A stretch of DNA of 64,000 nucleotides from an uncultured Alistipes sp. (lineage in GTDB: Bacteria; Bacteroidota; Bacteroidia; Bacteroidales; UBA932). The DNA is taken from NCBI GenBank assembly GCA_900544175.1, contig UQUN01000010.1:6481-70480 (forward strand). The letters are read 5' to 3'. Below, one piece after another: positions 44,131 through 53,332 of the stretch. Each line of letters opens with the position of its first letter. Position 1 is the first letter of the stretch. The position numbers were made by a program, and so were the translations under genes. The notes beneath the pieces were generated by a model. The model worked only from the letters and a program-made list of their open reading frames with translations, was not told where the DNA came from and did no database searches.

Positions 44131-44952
44131 ATGGAAGATCCCAGAAGAGTTTTATTCGTCAATTCGGAGATTTACCCCTATATGCCGGAGAGCACCATCT
44201 CCATCGTAGGCAGGTACCTGCCTCAGGGAATACAGGAATCGGGCAAGGAAATAAGAACTTTCATGCCCCGCTACGGATGCATCAATGAACGGCGCAATCA
44301 GTTGCACGAGGTGATCAGACTCTCTGGAATGAATATGGTTATCAATGATATAGACCGACCGTTGGTCATCAAGGTGGCGTCCATATCCTCAGCCAGAATG
44401 CAGGTCTACTTCATCGACAACGATGACTATTTCCACAGAAAGTCGGTATATGAGGATGCTGACGGGAATTTCATGGAAGACAATGACGAAAGGGCCATAT
44501 TCTTCGCACGAGGTATTCTGGAGACGGTCAAGAAGCTGAGATGGAGACCTGACATCATACATTGTTCTGGATGGATTTCCCATCTTGTGCCGCTGTATCT
44601 TAAGAAAGCATACAAGAACGACCCCATTTTCTCCGATACGAAAGTTGTCATTTCCACCTACAACGAGTACATGGACCGTCATTTCGACCCGGCCATGAAG
44701 GGAAAGGTGCCTGTTGCCGGGATCAAGGCCAAGGATGTGGAACTGCTGAAGGACCCTACTGGCATAAATCTTGCAAAATTGGCGATACAGTATGCAGATG
44801 CCGTCATAATAGGCTCCGAGGAGACGGATCCGGAACTTGCCGCATTCATCGAATCCAGGAAGATAGCAGTGCTTCCCTATACGCCTGTAGACCATCCTGA
44901 CGGCACATACATCAGTAAGTACAACGAATTTTACGACAAACTGATAGACTGA
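44131..44952 (+). CDS. Glycogen/starch synthase N-domain protein
   Basis: 273 aa resembling only the N-terminal Rossmann domain of GT5 glycogen synthase: VLFVNSEIYPYMPES, then IPTFMPRYG-like IRTFMPRYG, and PDIIHCSGWISHLVPLYLKK. The nucleotide-sugar binding second domain is absent and the stop is not followed by a remnant. Bacteroidota commonly carry such a stand-alone protein, so it is not a truncation. Catalysis is doubtful without the second domain. DUF4270 starts one base after the stop. Confidence 0.85.
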   Translation: MEDPRRVLFVNSEIYPYMPESTISIVGRYLPQGIQESGKEIRTFMPRYGCINERRNQLHEVIRLSGMNMVINDIDRPLVIKVASISSARMQVYFIDNDDYFHRKSVYEDADGNFMEDNDERAIFFARGILETVKKLRWRPDIIHCSGWISHLVPLYLKKAYKNDPIFSDTKVVISTYNEYMDRHFDPAMKGKVPVAGIKAKDVELLKDPTGINLAKLAIQYADAVIIGSEETDPELAAFIESRKIAVLPYTPVDHPDGTYISKYNEFYDKLID

Positions 44953-44953
44953 G

Positions 44954-46315
44954 ATGTCATTGAAGAAAGTAACCGCAGCAGTTGCAGGAGCGTTCCTGGC
45001 CCTGCTGCTCCCTCTGTCCTGTGTCGAGAATGACAGGGCCATGGGTGAAGGACTGCTGCCAGGGCCGTCGATCCTGCATCTGGGCGTAAAGACATTCGAC
45101 CTCCCTCTTACAGTCAGGTCAAGTGATTCCGTGCAGGCTGCAAACGTGGTCAAGATGCTCGTCGGCACTATGACTGACCCTGTATTCGGGACGGTGGTGT
45201 GCAATGCGGCGTCATACATCCTTCCTTATTCGGATTCGACCGATTTCGGAGAGAATCCGGAACTTAGGTCGGCGTACATAGCGCTGTCCGTCGATTCGAC
45301 ATACTATATTGACCAGAACCAGCAGGGCATACATCAGAGAATACGCATATACAAGATGAAATCCCGTCTCGGAGACTCGCTGGGATTCTGCAATTCCATA
45401 TCCCCGGACGATTACTATCCGGAGCCTATCACCGACAGTGACCCCGTGATATACGGTACCGGAGAGATAAGGATAGGACTTAAGGACGAATTCGCGCGTG
45501 AACTGCTGGACACCACTCCCGAGGAATTCGGAGACACGGACCTTTTCCTTGAAAGGATTCCCGGATTCTACATAGAGACGGAGCCTCCGCTCGGTACAGG
45601 TGAAGGAGGAAGACTCAATGAGATACGGCTTGGGAATTCCACAATAGTGGTCAATTATACTTATAACGACCAGGATAATGGAATATCCCGGGATACCACC
45701 GAGTCATTCGCTTTCGGATACAACACGGCCTTCAATTACTTCAGCACAGGGTCTTCCGGCCTGCAGACCGATGAACCCTCGGATTCGCTGTATCTTGAAG
45801 GATTGTCAGGAGTCAAGCCGCACGTATCGGCGTCTGCTCTCAAGGAGATGATAAGCGCATGGATCGCCGAGGAACGTCTCGGGGACTACACGCTCATCAT
45901 ATCAAGGGCTGAGCTTGTTCTGCCATATGAGATGCCAGAGGATTTCTCGCGGTTTGACCTCGAGCATCCGGCTTCAATCTATGCGTTCACGTCCGTTCCT
46001 TGGGCTACTGACAGTACGAAGTACCTGACCATGCTCCCGGAACTGTCGGAGACAGAAAACAAAGGCGAGATCAACAGGTCTCTTTCCCATTACAGCATGG
46101 ATATCACTTCCTACGTCCAGAATCTGGTCAATATGGACGTTCAGGACATAGACGCGTCTATGGACCTGTGGCTCGCGCCTCTTACATATCGAACCAATAT
46201 ACTGAACGAGACGCATTACGAGTTCGACAACTACAATTACAAGAAGATTATTCTTAACGGTCCGTCATCTGAGAGAAAGCCTGCTCTTACTATTACCTAC
46301 GGGCTGATGGAGTAA
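44954..46315 (+). CDS. DUF4270 family lipoprotein
   Basis: 453 aa. Signal ends in lipobox PLSC, Cys23. Beta-rich body with the family features LVGTMTDPVFGTV near residue 75 and MDITSYVQNLVN near 380. Function unknown; surface or periplasmic. Joined to the GT5-domain gene by a one-base gap, a pairing conserved in related genomes as far as I recall. Confidence 0.85.
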   Translation: MSLKKVTAAVAGAFLALLLPLSCVENDRAMGEGLLPGPSILHLGVKTFDLPLTVRSSDSVQAANVVKMLVGTMTDPVFGTVVCNAASYILPYSDSTDFGENPELRSAYIALSVDSTYYIDQNQQGIHQRIRIYKMKSRLGDSLGFCNSISPDDYYPEPITDSDPVIYGTGEIRIGLKDEFARELLDTTPEEFGDTDLFLERIPGFYIETEPPLGTGEGGRLNEIRLGNSTIVVNYTYNDQDNGISRDTTESFAFGYNTAFNYFSTGSSGLQTDEPSDSLYLEGLSGVKPHVSASALKEMISAWIAEERLGDYTLIISRAELVLPYEMPEDFSRFDLEHPASIYAFTSVPWATDSTKYLTMLPELSETENKGEINRSLSHYSMDITSYVQNLVNMDVQDIDASMDLWLAPLTYRTNILNETHYEFDNYNYKKIILNGPSSERKPALTITYGLME

Positions 46316-46353
46316 CGGTCCGGGAAACGTGGGTCCCTGTGGGCGTGCCTGCT

Positions 46354-46399
46354 AAAAAAAAGGGCTAAAGCGCGGGAATGAATCCCTTCGCTATAACCC
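46354..46399 (-). terminator. Terminator of acpP
   Basis: On the minus strand GGGTTATAGCG pairs with CGCTTTAGCCC around an inner GGGA/TCCC hairpin, followed by eight T. About 50 bases after the acpP stop, and it also faces the end of the DUF4270 gene. Confidence 0.85.
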
Positions 46400-46449
46400 G
46401 TCTGACCGGGCATATGGGCCGGTCTTCAGTCTGGTTTTCGCTCTGCGAG

Positions 46450-46686
46450 CTATTTGGTATGCTCTTCGATATAATCGATGGCTTCGCCTACCTTGGAAAT
46501 CTTTTCGGCTGCATCATCAGGTATCTCGATGTTGAATTTCTTCTCAAATTCCATGATGAGCTCAACTGTATCGAGAGAGTCAGCACCTAAATCATTTGTA
46601 AAACTTGCATCGCGTGTTACTTCGCTTTCATCAACACCGAGTTTGTTGACGATGATGGCTGTTACTTCAGAAACAATATCTGCCAT
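46450..46686 (-). CDS. acpP: Acyl carrier protein
   Basis: 78 aa, acidic. The phosphopantetheine site is Ser37 in GADSLDTVEL. Carries acyl chains for the Fab enzymes encoded at 16454-19900, but here it stands alone: between a DUF4270 gene and divergent purN. In many bacteria acpP lies next to fabF; here it does not. Confidence 0.97.
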   Translation of the reverse strand: MADIVSEVTAIIVNKLGVDESEVTRDASFTNDLGADSLDTVELIMEFEKKFNIEIPDDAAEKISKVGEAIDYIEEHTK

Positions 46687-46800
46687 GGTCTAAATTTTAG
46701 TTAATAATTAGTTTTAAAATAAATTTGCTGCAAACTAACATATAATTTTTTAAATAATGAAATTTTTATGAACTTTGCAAGAATACAAACCCTTTGTAAA

Positions 46801-47400
46801 ATGGGAGAAAAAATACCGAATATCGTCATATTTGCTTCAGGATCAGGTACAAACGCCGAGAATATAATTTTGTGGTCAAAGAGTAGGGAAACTTACCGTG
46901 TCAAGGCCGTGTTCTGCAACCGCAAGGATGCATTCGTGCTGACAAGGGCGGAAAGGCTGGGAATACCTTATTATACGTTCACAGCTGCTGATTTCAGAGA
47001 CAACAAGTTGGCTGGCAGTGACGGACGCATATTGACAGACGTGCTTGCAGAGCTTGGAACGGATTATATCATACTTGCCGGTTTCCTCCTCAAGGTGCCC
47101 GGGTATCTGCTGGAGGCATATCCGGGAAGGATCCTGAACATCCATCCGGCTCTTCTTCCGGCTTACGGAGGCAAGGGTATGTACGGTGACAATGTTCACA
47201 GGGCTGTTATTGCTGCCGGAGAGAAAGAATCCGGTATAACCATACATGTTGTCGACGATCAGTATGACCATGGCCGTATAATCTATCAGGCCAGATGCCG
47301 GATAGCTCCGGAGGACACTCCCGAGACCCTGTTCGCGAAGGTACATGAGCTGGAAAGTGCATACCCGCAAGTCATAGAGAATTTCATACAGTCAAGATGA
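46801..47400 (+). CDS. purN: Phosphoribosylglycinamide formyltransferase
   Basis: Adds a formyl group from 10-formyl-THF to GAR in purine synthesis. 199 aa from ATG 46801 (MGEKIPNIVIFASGSGTNAE), the normal family start; an in-frame ATG at 46768 would add 11 residues. Catalytic Asn and His lie in LNIHPALLPAYGG and the catalytic Asp in DDQYDHG. The stop overlaps the bioB ATG (ATGA). Confidence 0.95.
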   Translation: MGEKIPNIVIFASGSGTNAENIILWSKSRETYRVKAVFCNRKDAFVLTRAERLGIPYYTFTAADFRDNKLAGSDGRILTDVLAELGTDYIILAGFLLKVPGYLLEAYPGRILNIHPALLPAYGGKGMYGDNVHRAVIAAGEKESGITIHVVDDQYDHGRIIYQARCRIAPEDTPETLFAKVHELESAYPQVIENFIQSR

Positions 47401-48362
47401 AATACATGATAGAAAATCTGCAGGACAAAATACTCTCTGGTCAGGGGCTCTGCTTCGATGAGGCGGTCTGGCTGGCTGAGAGGGCCGGGATTGAGCCGTT
47501 GTGCATGGCGGCAGGAAAGATCACGGAGCAGTGCGCGCCCCGGAAATTTGACCTGTGCTCGATCATAAACGCGAAATCCGGCCGCTGCCCGGAGGACTGC
47601 AAGTGGTGTGCGCAGTCCGCCCGGTACAGCACAGGAGCAGAGACATATCCCTTGGTGTCGAAGGAGGAATGCCTGAGACATGCGATGGTCAACGAGGAGG
47701 CCGGGATAGGGCGCTTCTCTCTCGTTACAAGCGGGAAAAGACTGTCAGACAGGGAAGTGGACGAGGTGTGCGAAAGGGTCAGGTATGTCCGGGACAACAG
47801 TCACGTCAGCATATGCGCATCTCTGGGGCTTCTTTCCGAGGATGCCTTGCATAGACTCCATGAGGCAGGCGTGTCCCGCTATCATTGCAATATGGAGTCC
47901 GCTCCGTCGTATTTCCATAAGTTATGCACAACTCATACGCAGGAGGAGAAAAGACATACCCTTGAGGCAGCCGTCCGTACAGGGATGGATATCTGCTCCG
48001 GCGGCATCATCGGCATGGGCGAGACCATGGCGCAGAGGGTAGAGCTGGCATTTTTCCTCAGGAGTCTCGATGTGCGGTCCATACCTATAAATATACTCTC
48101 CCCCATACCCGGAACACCGCTTGAGAATACCCCGCTCATATCCTCGGAGGAAATCCTGCGCACCATAGCCGTGTTCCGCTTCATCCATCCTTCGGCGTAT
48201 CTTAGATTTGCCGGAGGAAGGTCCAGACTGTCCCGCGAGGATGTCCTGAGAGCCATGCGCGCCGGCATCAACTCCGCAATAGCAGGAGACCTGCTGACGA
48301 CTGTCGGCTCCAAAGTCGCGGAAGACAGAGAACTTATAAAAAATGCAGGTTATGAATTGTAA
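47397..48362 (+). CDS. bioB: Biotin synthase
   Basis: Radical SAM enzyme that inserts sulfur into dethiobiotin. 321 aa. The 4Fe-4S motif CX3CX2C is visible as GRCPEDCKWCAQS; Arg and Cys residues for the 2Fe-2S cluster follow in the barrel (NMESAPSYF near 165). Starts inside the purN stop codon and overlaps the start of bioA by 20 bases, so translation of the three is coupled. Confidence 0.96.
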   Translation: MKYMIENLQDKILSGQGLCFDEAVWLAERAGIEPLCMAAGKITEQCAPRKFDLCSIINAKSGRCPEDCKWCAQSARYSTGAETYPLVSKEECLRHAMVNEEAGIGRFSLVTSGKRLSDREVDEVCERVRYVRDNSHVSICASLGLLSEDALHRLHEAGVSRYHCNMESAPSYFHKLCTTHTQEEKRHTLEAAVRTGMDICSGGIIGMGETMAQRVELAFFLRSLDVRSIPINILSPIPGTPLENTPLISSEEILRTIAVFRFIHPSAYLRFAGGRSRLSREDVLRAMRAGINSAIAGDLLTTVGSKVAEDRELIKNAGYEL

Positions 48363-49653
48363 TTCGGATCCAAATATCAGTTTCGATGAATTTGACCGTG
48401 CCCATCTCTGGCATCCATATACATCGGCCGTAAATCCGTTGCCGACTTACAAGGTGCGCAGTGCTTCAGGGTGCCGGATCACCCTTGAAGACGGAACGGA
48501 ACTTGTCGAGGGTATGTCTTCATGGTGGTGCGCCGTCCATGGTTACAACAACCCGGTGCTCAATGAGGCTGTACGCAGACAGCTGGATTCCATGGCGCAC
48601 GTGATGTTCGGGGGACTGACTCATCAGCCGGCCATAGATCTGGGCAGACTGCTGCTGGGTATCGTTCCGCCGTCGATGAAGCATATTTTCTACGCGGACA
48701 GCGGCTCGGTGGCAGTGGAGGTTGCCATGAAGATGGCCGTGCAGTACCAGTTTGCCGCAGGCCGGCCTGCGAGGACAAATTTCGTTACTATCCGTTCCGG
48801 CTATCATGGAGATACGTGGAATGCCATGTCTGTGTGTGATCCTGTCACAGGCATGCACTCGCTTTTCGGTCCCGCTCTGCCGGTAAGGCATTTCGTCCCG
48901 TCCCCCAGCAGCCGTTTTGACGGAGAGTGGCATCCGTCGGACGCAGAGTCTCTGCGCTGTGTCGTGGAACGTTACTCGGATGAACTGGCGGCCCTGATAC
49001 TCGAGCCGGTTGTGCAGGGCGCAGGCGGCATGTGGTTCTATCACCCGCAGTATCTGGTCGAGGCGGCAAGGATATGCCGGGAACACGGACTTCTGTTGAT
49101 CTTCGATGAGATAGCCACAGGTTTCGGGCGCACCGGTAAGCTGTTCGCATGGGAGCACACAGGTGTGGAGCCGGACATCATGTGTATCGGCAAGGCTTTG
49201 ACCGGGGGATATATGACATTCTCCGCAGTGCTCGCATCCGGTCCTGTCGCCGGTACCATATCCGGCAGCGGGCCTGGGGTCTTCATGCACGGCCCTACGT
49301 TCATGGGCAATCCGCTTGCCTGTGCAGTGTCTCTTGCCTCTACCAGGCTGCTGCTTGAAAGCGGCTGGCAGGAGAATGTACGCAGGATAGAGGCCTGGTT
49401 GCGGCAGGAACTCGCGCCGGCACGTCAGTTGCCTCAGGTGGCGGATGTTAGGGTGCTGGGAGCTATAGGAGTCATCGAAATGAAGAAGCCTGTGGATATG
49501 GCATGGATGCAGAAGCGGTTTGTGGAAGAGGGAATATGGCTTCGTCCTTTCGGACGTTTAGTGTACTGCATGCCTCCGTTTGTCATACAGCCGGATGAAC
49601 TTTCATTCCTGACTTCCAAGATGTTGAAAATAGTAAAGGAAATCAGGCCATGA
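48343..49653 (+). CDS. bioA: Adenosylmethionine-8-amino-7-oxononanoate aminotransferase
   Basis: PLP enzyme turning KAPA to DAPA with S-adenosylmethionine as amino donor; 436 aa if the ATG at 48343 is used (ATG 48352 is also possible). Signatures: HLWHPYTS near residue 25, SWWCAVHGYNNP, and Lys284 in GKALTGGYM for the PLP Schiff base. The stop overlaps the bioF start. Confidence 0.96.
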   Translation: MQVMNCNSDPNISFDEFDRAHLWHPYTSAVNPLPTYKVRSASGCRITLEDGTELVEGMSSWWCAVHGYNNPVLNEAVRRQLDSMAHVMFGGLTHQPAIDLGRLLLGIVPPSMKHIFYADSGSVAVEVAMKMAVQYQFAAGRPARTNFVTIRSGYHGDTWNAMSVCDPVTGMHSLFGPALPVRHFVPSPSSRFDGEWHPSDAESLRCVVERYSDELAALILEPVVQGAGGMWFYHPQYLVEAARICREHGLLLIFDEIATGFGRTGKLFAWEHTGVEPDIMCIGKALTGGYMTFSAVLASGPVAGTISGSGPGVFMHGPTFMGNPLACAVSLASTRLLLESGWQENVRRIEAWLRQELAPARQLPQVADVRVLGAIGVIEMKKPVDMAWMQKRFVEEGIWLRPFGRLVYCMPPFVIQPDELSFLTSKMLKIVKEIRP

Positions 49654-50834
49654 AGATGATGGAGATGGAAAGCCCGCTGCTGTCCGGACTTGGAAGGGAA
49701 CTCGAAAAACTTAAAGACTCAGGTGCTTTCAGGACGTTGCCTGAAGTGCAGCACAGCGGGAAATGGATCGTAGACGATAAAGGTCACTGGATGCTGAACC
49801 TGTCATCCAACGACTATCTCGGACTGGTGGCTGACAACCTTCTGTACGAGGAGTTTATGAGACTGCCCGGTGTAGGTGTGCTGCCTTTCTCTTCCTCATC
49901 GTCCAGGCTGCTCACAGGCAATTCCGGCATATACTCCAGACTTGAGGACACACTCGCTTCTCTTTACGGGAGGGAGAGTGCGCTGGTTCTCAGCAGCGGC
50001 TATCACATGAATACGGGAATCCTTCCGGCACTGTGTGACAGCAGGGCCTTGATACTGGCCGACAAGCTCGTACATGCCAGTCTTATAGACGGAATAAGGC
50101 TCAGCCCCTGTCATTGTATACGCTACCGTCATCAGGACTATTCCCAGCTTGAGAGTATAATAGAAAAGGTGCATGGACAGTACAGCCGCATTTTCATTGT
50201 CACAGAAAGCATATTCAGCATGGACGGTGACCTGGCTCCGCTGCAGCGGTTGGTCGGGATAAGACGCCGCTGGAACAATGTCGTGCTTTATGTGGACGAG
50301 GCGCATGCCGTGGGGGTACGCGGAAAGAACGGGCTTGGTCTGGCGGAGGAGGCGGGATGCCTGAAGGAAATAGACCTGATCTGCGGTACTTTCGGTAAGG
50401 CTCTGGCCTCGACCGGAGCATTCGTGATCTGCGATAAGGTCATAAAGGACTGGCTGGTAAACAAGATGCGCACTCTGATATTCACCACAGCCATACCGCC
50501 TGTCAATCTGGCCTGGACTCAGTTCATAGTAGAGCGGCTCTCCTCTTTCGGCGACCGCAGGGACAGACTTGCCGGATACGCGGCGGAACTCAGGACGGCA
50601 TTGGCCGACAAAGGTATATCCCATCCGTCGGAAAGTCATATAGTTCCCATGATAGCCGGGACCAGTGAGGATGCCGTAATGACAGCTGAAGTCATGCGGC
50701 GCAAAGGTTTCTACGTCCTTCCGATCCGTCCTCCTACAGTGCCTGAGGGCACGTCGCGCCTGCGGTTTTCCCTTACCGCCGCTTTGGACAGCAGTGATGT
50801 GGACCGTCTGGCAGCAAGCATTAAGACCCTTTGA
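49650..50834 (+). CDS. bioF: 8-amino-7-oxononanoate synthase
   Basis: PLP enzyme joining pimeloyl-ACP and L-alanine to KAPA. 394 aa; ATG overlaps the bioA stop. Motifs: NLSSNDYLGL, YVDEAHAVGVRG (PLP Asp and His) and Lys250 in GTFGKALAS. It belongs to the alpha-oxoamine synthase family; the bio neighbours fix the substrate. Confidence 0.95.
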   Translation: MKMMEMESPLLSGLGRELEKLKDSGAFRTLPEVQHSGKWIVDDKGHWMLNLSSNDYLGLVADNLLYEEFMRLPGVGVLPFSSSSSRLLTGNSGIYSRLEDTLASLYGRESALVLSSGYHMNTGILPALCDSRALILADKLVHASLIDGIRLSPCHCIRYRHQDYSQLESIIEKVHGQYSRIFIVTESIFSMDGDLAPLQRLVGIRRRWNNVVLYVDEAHAVGVRGKNGLGLAEEAGCLKEIDLICGTFGKALASTGAFVICDKVIKDWLVNKMRTLIFTTAIPPVNLAWTQFIVERLSSFGDRRDRLAGYAAELRTALADKGISHPSESHIVPMIAGTSEDAVMTAEVMRRKGFYVLPIRPPTVPEGTSRLRFSLTAALDSSDVDRLAASIKTL

Positions 50835-50836
50835 GG

Positions 50837-51556
50837 ATGAGACAGACATTCTTGAGACATACGGACGGGAATGATTCCCTTATGCTGTTTTTCGCAGGAT
50901 GGGGAGCGGAACCCTGCATGTTCGCCGAGCCGGAATCCGGCATGACGGCGGGACGGCTTCCTTATGATATACTTTTGTGCTGGGACTATCGTAGTATGGA
51001 TTTCGACATGGAGGTGCCGAGGCGGTACGGGACCATACGTATTCTCGCATGGTCAATGGGGGTAAGCATGGCCGGACGGCTGCTGGCCGCTACCTCATCC
51101 GGGCATGATATCAGCCCGCTGGTTACTGACTCGCTCGCCGTCTGCGGCACACCGTTTCCGATAGATGATCAGCGGGGCATACCCAAGGCTATATTTGACG
51201 GTACTGCAGACGGACTGTCGGACAGGAGTATGGCAAAATTCAGGCGCAGGATGTGCGGCTCGTCCGAAGCTCTTGACCAGCTTCTGTCATCCGGACTTAC
51301 ACGCACGACAGAAGAACTGCGCGAAGAGCTCCTGTCCATACGTGATGCAGTCCTTGAGTGCAGTGATGTGGAATCCGCAGCTTGTCTCTGGCGGCGCGCC
51401 ATAGTCGGCACGGAGGACATGATCTTTCCTGCGTCCAATCAGAGGCGGGCATGGGAAAGTCTCGGCGTGCCGTATGTCATATCGGACATGCCTCATTACG
51501 AAACCCGGCTGTTCAGGCAGCTGCTCTATCAACAGGATTCATGGACAAGACTCTGA
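50837..51556 (+). CDS. bioG: Pimeloyl-ACP methyl ester esterase BioG (DUF452)
   Basis: Alpha/beta hydrolase that frees pimeloyl-ACP from its methyl ester, in place of BioH. 239 aa from ATG 50837; the in-frame TTG at 50831 is less likely. FFAGWGAEP near the N-terminus and the nucleophile Ser73 in AWSMGVS are typical of DUF452; the C-terminal His is likely that of MPHYETR. Two bases after bioF, overlaps bioC by 16 bases. Confidence 0.93.
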   Translation: MRQTFLRHTDGNDSLMLFFAGWGAEPCMFAEPESGMTAGRLPYDILLCWDYRSMDFDMEVPRRYGTIRILAWSMGVSMAGRLLAATSSGHDISPLVTDSLAVCGTPFPIDDQRGIPKAIFDGTADGLSDRSMAKFRRRMCGSSEALDQLLSSGLTRTTEELREELLSIRDAVLECSDVESAACLWRRAIVGTEDMIFPASNQRRAWESLGVPYVISDMPHYETRLFRQLLYQQDSWTRL

Positions 51557-52356
51557 TACGTAGCAGGTTTTCCAGGGCAATGGACAGTTACGGCGAATTT
51601 GCCGGAGCCCAGCGTGATATCGCGGATAAAATGTGCCGCAAGATATGCGCCCTGCCTGAGTTCGGGCATACCGGCCTTTCTCCTGCAGACATAGGACCAG
51701 TGCTGGAGGTGGGATGCGGTGCGGGTATGTTCACACGCATGCTGCTCCGCTGCTTCCGTCCGGAAAGTCTGACACTCGTGGATATCTGTCCGGAAGCGCG
51801 GCAGGCTGCAGGCGACATTCTGTGCAGGGAGGACATCCGTCCTGAGTTCATCTGCGGAGATGCCGAGCACTGTTCCTTGCCGGATGGCATGGCTCTCGTT
51901 GTTTCCTGCTCCGCACTGCAGTGGTTTGAGGACCAGGCGGCGTTCCTGCACAAATGTGCGGGTCTTCTGAGGAACGGTGGTGTTCTCGCCATAAGCACTT
52001 TCGGCCCGGACAATCTGAAGGAGATCAAGGCTCTTACCGGTTGTGGTCTGCAGTACCGTCCGCTTGGATGGTACTGCGATGTTCTTGAAGCTTCCGGCTT
52101 GCAGACAGTCACTGCTGAGGAGGAAAACATGGTCCTGTCTTTCTCGTCTCCGACTGAAGTTCTACGGCATCTCAAGAATACAGGTGTAACCGGAATAGTC
52201 CGTACAGCCTGGACCAGAGGCAGTCTTGTGTCGTTCTCGAAGCGGTACTACGGCTTGTACGGAAAGAGACTTTCCGATGGGTCTGTCTCTGCGGAGGTGC
52301 CTTTGACTTATAACCCGGTATATCTTATCGCCAGAAAACGGCCTTCTTTGCGTTAG
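51541..52356 (+). CDS. bioC: Malonyl-ACP O-methyltransferase
   Basis: SAM-dependent methyltransferase that primes pimelate synthesis by methylating malonyl-ACP. 271 aa from ATG 51541 (MDKTLIRSRFSRAMDSY); longer frames would run deep into bioG. SAM-site LEVGCGAGMFT near residue 55; SALQWFED near 125 is a BioC signature. Ends 7 bases before the convergent bioD. Confidence 0.94.
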   Translation: MDKTLIRSRFSRAMDSYGEFAGAQRDIADKMCRKICALPEFGHTGLSPADIGPVLEVGCGAGMFTRMLLRCFRPESLTLVDICPEARQAAGDILCREDIRPEFICGDAEHCSLPDGMALVVSCSALQWFEDQAAFLHKCAGLLRNGGVLAISTFGPDNLKEIKALTGCGLQYRPLGWYCDVLEASGLQTVTAEEENMVLSFSSPTEVLRHLKNTGVTGIVRTAWTRGSLVSFSKRYYGLYGKRLSDGSVSAEVPLTYNPVYLIARKRPSLR

Positions 52357-52363
52357 CGCTCTG

Positions 52364-53035
52364 TCAGCGGTTATGGGACCGGACAGTACCGGAAAGGTAC
52401 GGCACAGTCATAAAATATGTTCCGGGCCATTCTTCTGAAAGGACTTCCCGTATGTAGGCTTCTGTATCTTTCCGTATGGTATCGTCGTCTTCGCGTGGAT
52501 ACAGGTTGTACGCTACGGTATGCAGCCGGATGCCCCTTCGGCGCACTGCCTCGAGCCCGAGGAGGAAGTGGTTGATGCTGCCCAGCCGGCCTGATGTCAC
52601 ATATATGAGAGGATATCCTTTCCTGGCTATGTAGTCTATGGTAAGCAGTTGCCTGGTCAGCGGCACCATAAGTCCTCCGGCTCCTTCTATCAGAACTGCG
52701 TCCCACCTGTCGCTCAGTTCTGTGGTGGCTCTTTCTATTTTCTCGAAATCTATGGGTCTGTGGTCGATCTCGGCGGCCAGATGGGGCGAGCACGGGTATG
52801 AGTAGATTTCCGGCATCGTCAGTCTTTCCCTGTCTTCCGGGAACAGTCCGGTACCCATAATCCGCCGGTGCAGCTCGATGTCTTCCGACAAGCCGTCATT
52901 GCCTGTCTGTATGAGTTTCTGTGTTATTGTCCTCCGGCCTGCGGCGTTCCATTCGCGGGCTATGTAGCCGGTAGCGTAGCTCTTGCCGATATTGGTATCA
53001 ATGCCGCTTACAAAATATACGTTGTCCTTTGTCAT
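52364..53035 (-). CDS. bioD: Dethiobiotin synthetase
   Basis: ATP-dependent ring closure of DAPA to dethiobiotin. 223 aa from ATG 53035 (MTKDNVYFVSGIDTNIGKSY), with the P-loop GIDTNIGKS; EGAGGLMVPL near residue 110 is diagnostic. It faces bioC on the opposite strand, 7 bases apart, instead of following it. A -7 box lies upstream at 53062-53069. Confidence 0.95.
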   Translation of the reverse strand: MTKDNVYFVSGIDTNIGKSYATGYIAREWNAAGRRTITQKLIQTGNDGLSEDIELHRRIMGTGLFPEDRERLTMPEIYSYPCSPHLAAEIDHRPIDFEKIERATTELSDRWDAVLIEGAGGLMVPLTRQLLTIDYIARKGYPLIYVTSGRLGSINHFLLGLEAVRRRGIRLHTVAYNLYPREDDDTIRKDTEAYIREVLSEEWPGTYFMTVPYLSGTVRSHNR

Positions 53036-53061
53036 CTCTGATGTATTTATATGTCGGCTTG

Positions 53062-53069
53062 CAAATTTA
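53062..53069 (-). promoter_or_regulatory. -7 box of bioD
   Basis: On the minus strand TAAATTTG fits TAnnTTTG, 27-34 bases before the bioD ATG. The -33 region is weak. Confidence 0.5.
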
Positions 53070-53234
53070 CTGAAAATACGCACACGTGTAAGGGCAAGTC
53101 TCACGGAGTGATGTGTCGAAAATGTCGTCCGCCGGATATTTTATATTTTTATAATAACTTGATCGGCCGGTATTTGACCTTAAAATTCCTTGGTCGAAAA
53201 TGTTTGTTTTTTTTGAAAAAAAACATCAAAAAAG

Positions 53235-53265
53235 TTTGGTGTTAAAGGAATTTGTAATATCTTTG
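53235..53265 (+). promoter_or_regulatory. Strong promoter of the rplP-rplQ ribosomal operon
   Basis: TTTG (53235-53238) and TATCTTTG (53258-53265) with exactly 19 bases between is a full consensus. The leader to rplP is about 63 bases. I saw no rpsC remnant upstream. Confidence 0.85.
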
Positions 53266-53332
53266 CAGCCCCGATAAAGGGTGAATTATGTTTATTTGAC
53301 TGGAAATAATAGACTTACAAAAAGTATAGACA

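Noticed and set aside
44131..44952. Truncated glycogen synthase pseudogene
   Set aside because: The frame is intact, is followed after one base by another intact gene, and the stand-alone domain is a recurring protein in this phylum.
53051..53245. A 64-codon frame before rplP, possible rpsC remnant
   Set aside because: The translation does not resemble S3, and the frame contains the -33 part of the rplP promoter.
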